Assembly (NCBI GenBank): GCA_016872645.1
Contig: VGZH01000053.1
Coordinates: 1 to 40,939 of the forward strand
Reading direction: 5' to 3'
Source of the DNA: Planctomycetota bacterium
Lineage (GTDB): Bacteria > Planctomycetota > Planctomycetia > Planctomycetales > Planctomycetaceae
DNA length: 40,939 bases
This document shows positions 35,802-40,939 of this stretch, in pieces. Under the pieces are notes generated by a model that searched no databases, was not told where the DNA came from, and saw only the letters and a list, made by a program, of their open reading frames with translations. The translations under genes were made by a program, and so were the position numbers. How positions within the stretch are numbered: the stretch's first letter is position 1; every line of letters begins with the position of its first letter.

Positions 35802-38435
35802 TCAGGGGAGGGCGAACGACGCTCTCGGCGATGCCGCGTCGCCACCGGAATCGTGGGCGAGGCCGGGGGCTTCGTGAAGGGTGCAAACTTTGGTGCGTTC
35901 AGCCTCGTTGCCGCTTCGAGTTTCAGTGAGACTTGAATCTGACGTCCGAGCGAGGTGCATGGCGACGCGAAAACCGATGTGCGGACTGCGGTATGAGCGT
36001 GGAATTGCTATTTGGCTTCGCAGCTCGCGGCGCGTCGATTGCAGTTCGGCTTCGAACCGACCGACATTGGGTAGCTTCAAGATGGGGTTGGTCCTTGCAA
36101 ACTGAGTGTAATGGCGAGGTGCTTCGTCCGAATGCATCCGAAACTCCAGCCACATCTCGGTGGCGCCGGTAAATTGCTCCGTGAGGTCGAACTCCCTCGG
36201 GACGACGGACAACCTGCCGCGATGCTTGAACACGGAGTACCATTCTTCCGCCACTGACTCCATACCTTGCCGACCAGCCTTGCGCACTCTTATTTCGAAT
36301 TCCGAATTCTCGACGTGCAATCCCGCTACATTCACCAATTTCGCACGCCGAATCGGCGACGAAACCGTGTAGTGGTAAACCAAACGCAACGGCTGATCGA
36401 GCGACTTCGGACAAAGGTATTTCGTCACTTCGTCCGGTTCTGTGTGAACATGAGCGTTCTCGGCACGCTCCAAAAAATCGTTGATGCCGCAATTCATGTC
36501 ATACGCATGCACAAATAGGTCGCGAGCGCCACCACCAAACACCAAGCGGCTCTCCTCTGCCGGCATCTCGCCCGTCGTGGCAAATGACACGACACCTTCC
36601 CACTGCGACGGCTTGCGAATCGAGGCATCGGTCCATTCCCACACATTTCCTGACAAACCCAACAGCCCTAGTGACGAGCGACTCGATCGCCGCGCGGCGA
36701 CGATTGTGTCATCGACAGGCGGCAAGCTGTCCACGAGCGTCGCTACGGGCGTACCGCGCGACAAGAGGTCAAAGCCATACGCGGCATAGGTCATTTCGAT
36801 TTCCCAAGGCAGATGATAAGTCCAAGGCCCCGGTTCGAGCATCGTGAGCTTTCGGCAGAACAACTCCGCTTCATCGAACGTGATGCCGGTCATCGGCAGG
36901 TCCTGATCCTCAACGAGTGTCGGCGAAGTAGCTACAGCAGCATTACCCATCACAGCCGCGAATTCGCGCCGCGTCACTTCACACTCTCCTAGGTAGAAGT
37001 CGCGATCGATGTTTCGCCAATCAATCCGTTCGGTCAGTTCGTGATGTTCGGAAAATGGGGGCCACGACGCGATCGGCGCTGGTGCTGGAACTCGCCGAAA
37101 TCTCATGCCGAGCGAATTAACGTAGGTGTCTGGGTCCAGCAATCCATGCACTGGAGACCGACCGAACCACAGGCACGCCAACGCGATCAGCGCACCGCTC
37201 AGCACCAGCAATACCCATGATCCCATCCGCAGCCGACTCCTCGCGTTCGGCTTCGGTGCGTGGACGGAGTGAACTCCAGCTTCGCTCTCAAGCCGGATCC
37301 GCCAAGGTATTTCTCGCATCGTGTCTGGCAGACCGCGGGCCACCGCCCAAGCGGCGCGAAACACTTCACAGAATTCTTCAGCAGTCGCATACCGATTTTC
37401 TGGCTCGGCCGCCAGACACGTTCGCCATACGGTCCGCAATCCGTCCTCGCAGGCGCCGGCCGATTCAGGCAATTCCAGCGTCTCGCGCATCATCCGAGCC
37501 GTGACTTCCGCGAGGGTACCGCCGGAAAAAGGGTGCCGCCGATAGACCAACAGAAACGTGATGGCACCCAGGGAAAACAAATCGCTGCGAAACGTGACCT
37601 TTCCACTGAGCAGTTGTTCGGGAGCCATGTACAACGGGGTTCCCGCGACCAGATCCGCGTCCGAGTGTCCCTCAAACGCCAGGCCAAAATCCACAATGAC
37701 GAGCTGACCCGAAGATTCGTCACGCAATACGTTGCCCGGCTTCAGATCGCGATGCACGATCCCCGCAGCGTGAATCGCTGTCACCCCTTGAACGATTTGA
37801 TCCAGCATGCTGAGTACAAGGTCGTCGCTCCTTTTTGGGTTTTGTTCCAGCCAGTTTTGCAGGGTCGTGCCAGGGATCCATTCCATCACGAAGTACACGA
37901 GTCCGGACGTGTCCTCCTCCGAAACATGAAAAATCGTGACCACATGTGGATGCCGAATGCGGCTAGCCATCCGCGCTTCATTGAGGAACTGACGGCGGCG
38001 AGTCGCATCCTCTGCGAGCGACGGGGCCAGCACTTTGATGGCAACGGGGCGATCCAACCGAGCATCCCAAGCTCGAAACACGAATCCCGTGTGTCCCAAG
38101 GCCACGCAAGTTTGGAGCGTGTAACCACCGAGTCGCCCCATGTTGGCCGACGATTCGCAACCCCCGATTTGAGCCAACACCGCCGCCAGGTCCGAGTCCC
38201 TCAAGCAGCGATCATCGTTCCGCGTCGTGAGCAACGACGAGTAGGCGACATTGGCCGGGACTTCAAACTGCCCCCCCCACCTTGCATGTGCAGCCAAGAG
38301 GCCTTCAACTTCGCGCGCGAGAAGCGGGGCTTCTTGCGACAACCGCGCGAGCCACACCTGTCGTTCCGCCTCCGAACGGAAACTCAGCGCGGCCGAGAAC
38401 GCGGACTCCAGTCGATCAACCGATGGCAAAGACAT
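35802..38435 (-). CDS. Ser/Thr protein kinase fused to a split formylglycine-generating-enzyme-like domain
   Basis: An 877-residue protein. Residues 1-100 are the helical leader seen in planctomycete kinases (ERQVWLARLSQEA, EVEGLLAAHA). The kinase domain (105-370) has VAIK (K134), HRDLKPGN (catalytic D230), DFG (249-251) and APE; the first glycine of the P-loop is Ala (ALGHTGFV). One transmembrane helix (405-424) separates it from an extracytoplasmic FGE/SUMF-like part: NSLGMRFRRVPA at the start, FYLGECEVTRREFAAVMG, the hallmark GNVWEWTD (597-604) and closing IGFRVAM (820-826). Between GNVWEWTD and that closing strand, about 165 residues of beta-rich, non-FGE sequence are inserted. An ECF sigma gene lies upstream. 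The FGE part probably binds a ligand, not an enzyme. Confidence 0.88.
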   Translation of the reverse strand: MSLPSVDRLESAFSAALSFRSEAERQVWLARLSQEAPLLAREVEGLLAAHARWGGQFEVPANVAYSSLLTTRNDDRCLRDSDLAAVLAQIGGCESSANMGRLGGYTLQTCVALGHTGFVFRAWDARLDRPVAIKVLAPSLAEDATRRRQFLNEARMASRIRHPHVVTIFHVSEEDTSGLVYFVMEWIPGTTLQNWLEQNPKRSDDLVLSMLDQIVQGVTAIHAAGIVHRDLKPGNVLRDESSGQLVIVDFGLAFEGHSDADLVAGTPLYMAPEQLLSGKVTFRSDLFSLGAITFLLVYRRHPFSGGTLAEVTARMMRETLELPESAGACEDGLRTVWRTCLAAEPENRYATAEEFCEVFRAAWAVARGLPDTMREIPWRIRLESEAGVHSVHAPKPNARSRLRMGSWVLLVLSGALIALACLWFGRSPVHGLLDPDTYVNSLGMRFRRVPAPAPIASWPPFSEHHELTERIDWRNIDRDFYLGECEVTRREFAAVMGNAAVATSPTLVEDQDLPMTGITFDEAELFCRKLTMLEPGPWTYHLPWEIEMTYAAYGFDLLSRGTPVATLVDSLPPVDDTIVAARRSSRSSLGLLGLSGNVWEWTDASIRKPSQWEGVVSFATTGEMPAEESRLVFGGGARDLFVHAYDMNCGINDFLERAENAHVHTEPDEVTKYLCPKSLDQPLRLVYHYTVSSPIRRAKLVNVAGLHVENSEFEIRVRKAGRQGMESVAEEWYSVFKHRGRLSVVPREFDLTEQFTGATEMWLEFRMHSDEAPRHYTQFARTNPILKLPNVGRFEAELQSTRRELRSQIAIPRSYRSPHIGFRVAMHLARTSDSSLTETRSGNEAERTKVCTLHEAPGLAHDSGGDAASPRASFALP

Positions 38436-38534
38436 CACAACTCCAATCTCTCACGTCAAGCGGAGCCGGCCGGAGCGGTGTCTCAGAGTTCTTTCGAAAG
38501 TCATTTTGTTCTTGTAGCCCAACCCTTGGCCCGT

Positions 38535-38583
38535 CGTAGGATCGGTTTTTCTTGGAAAGTCAATGCTCAGTCAAAATCCTACG
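38535..38583. repeat. Inverted repeat between sigma factor and kinase gene
   Basis: Arms CGTAGGAT (38535-38542) and ATCCTACG (38576-38583) flank 33 bp. Outer bases GGCCCGT and GCCCCAC extend the pairing weakly. The core GTAGGAT is shared with the hairpin after trxA. Confidence 0.55.
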
Positions 38584-38730
38584 CCCCACAAGGAGTCGGG
38601 CGACGGGTGCTTCGGACCTTTTCTGCGATCACCGCGGACATTCCATCAGTTTGGATCTTTCATGGACTGCTCAGGGTGAGACCAGCGTGCGGCTTCGATT
38701 GACAATGGGTTCATGAAAAAAGAGCAATGG

Positions 38731-39327
38731 TTAGTCCCCAAAGGATTCATCGCGCAGACGCCGAGCTAGCCAGGCCTTGGAAAACTCCCACTTACGGTAC
38801 GCGGTGGCCCGTGAGATCCCTAACAATTCCGCCGCTTGCTCGAGCGACGCTCCGCCAAAGAGTTTCAGTCGGACCAGTTCCGCATTGTCTGCCGACCGTT
38901 CCTCCAACTCGCGTATCGCTTGTTCGAGTCGCAGAAAATCCTCGGCCAACATGGCGACCGATTCGACGTCTGACTCGCTGCCGTAGTCCGGTAGGACATG
39001 GCCAGTTTCCAATCGTCTGCGAGATCGTCGCGACCGAGCACGGTCCACCAGAATCTGCCGCATGGCTTGAGCCGCGAAACGGATTGACCACACGGACAGC
39101 GGCCCACCCTCAGTCTCCGTACGATGCACCAGTTTCAAATACAGCTCATGAACCAGCGCGGTTGCAGTCAGCGTCGAATCCTTCGGCTCCTGGGACATCA
39201 ATCGCTGCGCAACCTGGCGCAACTGCTCGTAATCCAACGCGCGGGCCGAGTCGGACGGCCCATTCTCCCGCCGACCGCCCGCCCGCGAATCCCTACCGTC
39301 GGTTGATGCTTGCCGGACATCGAGCAT
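38731..39327 (-). CDS. ECF-type RNA polymerase sigma factor
   Basis: A 198-residue sigma factor of the planctomycete ECF type. ATG 39327 has GGAGAG seven bases upstream; the frame is open to 39378. Region 2 appears at about 40-110 (DYEQLRQVAQRLMSQEP, ALVHELYLKLVH, RFAAQAMRQILVDRARSRRS) and region 4 at about 145-195 with its helix-turn-helix (GGASLEQAAELLGISRATAYRKW). No anti-sigma gene is next to it; a Ser/Thr kinase gene lies 295 bp downstream on the same strand. Sigma factors of this class often sit beside such kinases and may be controlled by phosphorylation. Confidence 0.92.
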   Translation of the reverse strand: MLDVRQASTDGRDSRAGGRRENGPSDSARALDYEQLRQVAQRLMSQEPKDSTLTATALVHELYLKLVHRTETEGGPLSVWSIRFAAQAMRQILVDRARSRRSRRRLETGHVLPDYGSESDVESVAMLAEDFLRLEQAIRELEERSADNAELVRLKLFGGASLEQAAELLGISRATAYRKWEFSKAWLARRLRDESFGD

Positions 39328-39715
39328 GCGACATCTCTCCACATCCATCCGAATTCGATTTGCAGAACATCCCGGCAAGATCGGTGCGGAAAGTCGATGG
39401 CGAGTTGCTGCCGAGAACTCTTGATTGTGTCAGGTTATGTCCACCAAGGCCGTCCAGCAAGCAAACACACTGTTAGCGCCTAAACGCCGGGCCTTAATTG
39501 CCGTCGCTTTTTCAAAATCTTCCAAGAACACCTGAGACGTCCGCAGCCAAGCTCCGCCTTTCAGAGCGTCGGCCGGGTGCTGTTCTTTGTGCCCCTTGGT
39601 CGGGGTCTCTCGGACGGCTCTGGTTTGACGCTCCTCTCGTTTTGAGAGCGGCGCCAAACCAGAGGATTCGCCAACCCAGACTGCGAACCCCCTGATTCGC
39701 AAAAAGGAGCCAACG
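39328..39715. other. Gap of about 390 bp upstream of the sigma gene
   Basis: The region holds the promoters of the sigma gene (minus) and the lipoprotein gene (plus). A minus-strand frame 39430-39702 reads LEDFEKATAIKARRLGANSV and is open for 90 codons, but it has no ribosome site and no recognised family; it could be a dead fragment. A hairpin lies at 39618-39664. Confidence 0.45.
39618..39664. repeat. Hairpin upstream of the lipoprotein gene
   Basis: Perfect outer arms CTCTGGTTTG (39618-39627) and CAAACCAGAG (39655-39664) enclose a second, inner inverted pair CTCTC/GAGAG around GTTTT. It lies 52 bp before the lipoprotein start and could act on its leader transcript. Confidence 0.65.
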
Positions 39716-40342
39716 ATGATGCTTTCCAGCGTTCGTCAACCTCCCATCCTCGCCCAAAAAACCATCCTATTGATCGCCCTGGTGTTGGTGAATTCCGGTT
39801 GCGGCGGCCCCTCCGCGTTCGATCCTGCAAGTTTCAAGGAGTCAGCAAGCTTCCTCTCGAAGAGCAAACCGTACGTCGATTTTGAAGCGGCCTGTAAAGC
39901 AAAGAACCCAGTTCAGCTTCAAAAAGCAACCGATGAATTTGCAACATCTATTGCCGCTTTGAAAGGTCAAGAAGTGCGGTGGACATTAATCGTCTCGAAA
40001 ATCGAGGAGGACGGATGCCTCTTCAAAGTATCGAATCACGACGTATTAGTCGCAGGTTATCTGCAATCCAAAGACGCGCCTGACTGGAAAACAACAGTGG
40101 CAGGATTAGCCGTGGGGCAGTCGGTGAACATCACAGCCAAAATCAAAATCATCAACCCGTATGCGTCGTACCAAGGCATGATGGAAACATGGCTGAAAGA
40201 CCTTGGAGTGGAGGTGAATGAGAAAAGTGTGAAAAGATTCGCCGCCGAATTTGGACCGATTTTTTCTGGAAACGGAACTATCGACGAGAAACGCGAGACT
40301 CCCTTCATTTTTGTGGCACTTTCTGATGCGAAGCCCAACTGA
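39716..40342 (+). CDS. Hypothetical lipoprotein
   Basis: A 208-residue protein with a lipoprotein signal: hydrophobic core TILLIALVLVNSG, lipid cysteine C29. AAGGAG upstream supports the ATG. The mature part is mixed alpha/beta; the segment KGQEVRWTLIVSKIEEDGCL followed by AGLAVGQSVNITAKIKII looks like the strand pattern of an OB-type (tRNA_anti-like) fold found in many bacterial lipoproteins. No catalytic motif. It could sit in the inner or outer membrane. A zinc-ribbon protein gene begins 71 bp downstream in the same direction. Confidence 0.75.
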   Translation: MMLSSVRQPPILAQKTILLIALVLVNSGCGGPSAFDPASFKESASFLSKSKPYVDFEAACKAKNPVQLQKATDEFATSIAALKGQEVRWTLIVSKIEEDGCLFKVSNHDVLVAGYLQSKDAPDWKTTVAGLAVGQSVNITAKIKIINPYASYQGMMETWLKDLGVEVNEKSVKRFAAEFGPIFSGNGTIDEKRETPFIFVALSDAKPN

Positions 40343-40413
40343 CGCCGCTTGTGTAAAGAGTGGCACTCATCAGAGTCCGACTTCAAACATTTCACTCCGA
40401 CAAAGGCGTTTCC

Positions 40414-40939
40414 ATGTCCGAACTGATTCGCTTCGAGTGCCCGCAGTGTCGCAAATCCCTGTCGGCGAGACCCCAACATGCCGGGCGATCCACGAAATGT
40501 CCTGGGTGCGAGTGTCTGGTCAAGGTTCCGTCGCCGGAGGTGCAGACTGAGGATTTCTTTGATCTCTTGGAAGCGGCCGAACCAATGGCAAAGCTACCAG
40601 AACGAAATCCGCGTAATGAACTGTATCAGCAACTGAGCCAAGCGGCGGATTCTGGTGCGACAGACCAGGCGTTGGCGATCATTGCGCAACTGAAGGTGGA
40701 AGCCGCGAGTGATGAATTCAGCGATCTGTGGACCTTGGAACGGGAACTGAAACGAGCGGCGGTGGGAAGTTCCTCGTCAAATGTTGGCGAAACAAACACG
40801 TCGTCAGTGCGTCGCGAAATGGGGTTCAGTCCCCCACCGCCAACGTTCGAGTTACCGCCAGACCCAGTCGTTCCCAACCCAGCGTCCCAAACGGATGACG
40901 ATGCGATGTCTCGGCAGACGCCGCGGCCTACACCGCCGT
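40414..40939 (+). CDS. Zinc-ribbon protein (N-terminal part, runs off the window)
   Basis: From ATG 40414 (AAAGG eight bases upstream) the frame stays open for 175 codons to the window edge. Residues 7-34 form a zinc ribbon: C9-P-Q-C12, then 16 residues, then C29-P-G-C32. A helical stretch follows (YQQLSQAADSGATDQALAII), then a Pro/Ser-rich linker from about 135. Planctomycetes carry many proteins with such an N-terminal ribbon joined to a membrane or enzyme domain, but the distal part lies outside the window, so no function is given. Confidence 0.7.
   Translation, partial: MSELIRFECPQCRKSLSARPQHAGRSTKCPGCECLVKVPSPEVQTEDFFDLLEAAEPMAKLPERNPRNELYQQLSQAADSGATDQALAIIAQLKVEAASDEFSDLWTLERELKRAAVGSSSSNVGETNTSSVRREMGFSPPPPTFELPPDPVVPNPASQTDDDAMSRQTPRPTPP

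Noticed and set aside
37260-38702. 480-codon plus-strand frame opposite the kinase
   Set aside because: Antisense of a kinase with complete motifs; no start signal.
39430-39702. Minus-strand 90-codon frame upstream of the sigma gene
   Set aside because: Partly protein-like, but no ribosome site or family; left as an unexplained part of the gap.
1-40939. CRISPR array, tRNA or rRNA gene
   Set aside because: No regularly spaced repeats, no cloverleaf with CCA-side T-arm and no rRNA core sequence seen on either strand.

Overview
The window reads as chromosomal DNA of a planctomycete (order Planctomycetales or close to it). The evidence is indirect but consistent. There is a didermic outer-membrane assembly protein of the Omp85/BamA type. 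A Ser/Thr kinase carries the N-terminal leader typical of planctomycete kinases and sits behind an ECF-type sigma factor. There is a FHA-GAF-PP2C regulator. Base composition is moderately high in G+C, and many gaps hold palindromic intergenic repeats. I could run no database search, so genus-level placement is not attempted.

Layout. 1-2900 (minus strand) is an iron-sulfur assembly locus: sufR-like repressor, nuoB, sufC and the start of sufB, behind a promoter whose -35 box is overlapped by a perfect palindrome. nuoB is bracketed by two copies of one ~65-bp palindromic repeat. 3083-5841 holds an unknown protein and, on the other strand, a sodium-coupled NSS-family transporter translationally coupled (ATGA) to a 37-residue small subunit. 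5982-14621 (minus) is a full phosphate regulon in the order enolase-superfamily gene, phoR, pstS, pstC, pstA, pstB, phoU, phoB, with a candidate PhoB box of 11-bp direct repeats before pstS. 14840-15357 is a dead response-regulator gene.

15504-18305 (plus) encodes an Omp85/BamA-like protein with a lipobox. Facing it on the minus strand is a four-gene run (22120-18366): a small membrane protein, a transglutaminase-like protein, an M16 peptidase homologue without the zinc site and an M16 peptidase with it. Behind these lies a decayed histidine kinase (22165-22690), then a FHA-GAF-PP2C phosphatase and a uronate-isomerase-like protein. 26567-31204 (plus) holds an unknown protein, thioredoxin with a clear promoter, a large coiled-coil protein and an APC-family amino-acid permease. 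31308-34628 (minus) is a gamma-glutamyltransferase followed by a sodium:solute symporter.

34969-35793 is a graveyard: a fragment of serC with a nonsense codon, an ISL3-type transposase tail with a strong inverted repeat beside it, and a small orphan frame. 35802-39327 (minus) is an ECF sigma factor followed by a kinase fused to a formylglycine-generating-enzyme-like domain that is split by a large insert. The right end has a lipoprotein and the start of a zinc-ribbon protein that runs off the window.

The genes work together in recognisable blocks: Fe-S assembly under SufR, phosphate sensing and import under PhoR/PhoB, envelope biogenesis and proteolysis (BamA, M16 pair), glutathione or gamma-glutamyl peptide breakdown with solute uptake (GGT plus symporter), and two Ser/Thr-phosphorylation modules. 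No single obviously new defence or biosynthetic system is visible. The best leads are the small transporter subunit, the suf operator, the nuoB cassette, the candidate Pho box, the lipobox-bearing BamA with an internal repeat motif, the split FGE-like domain of the kinase, and the paired decay of a two-component system.
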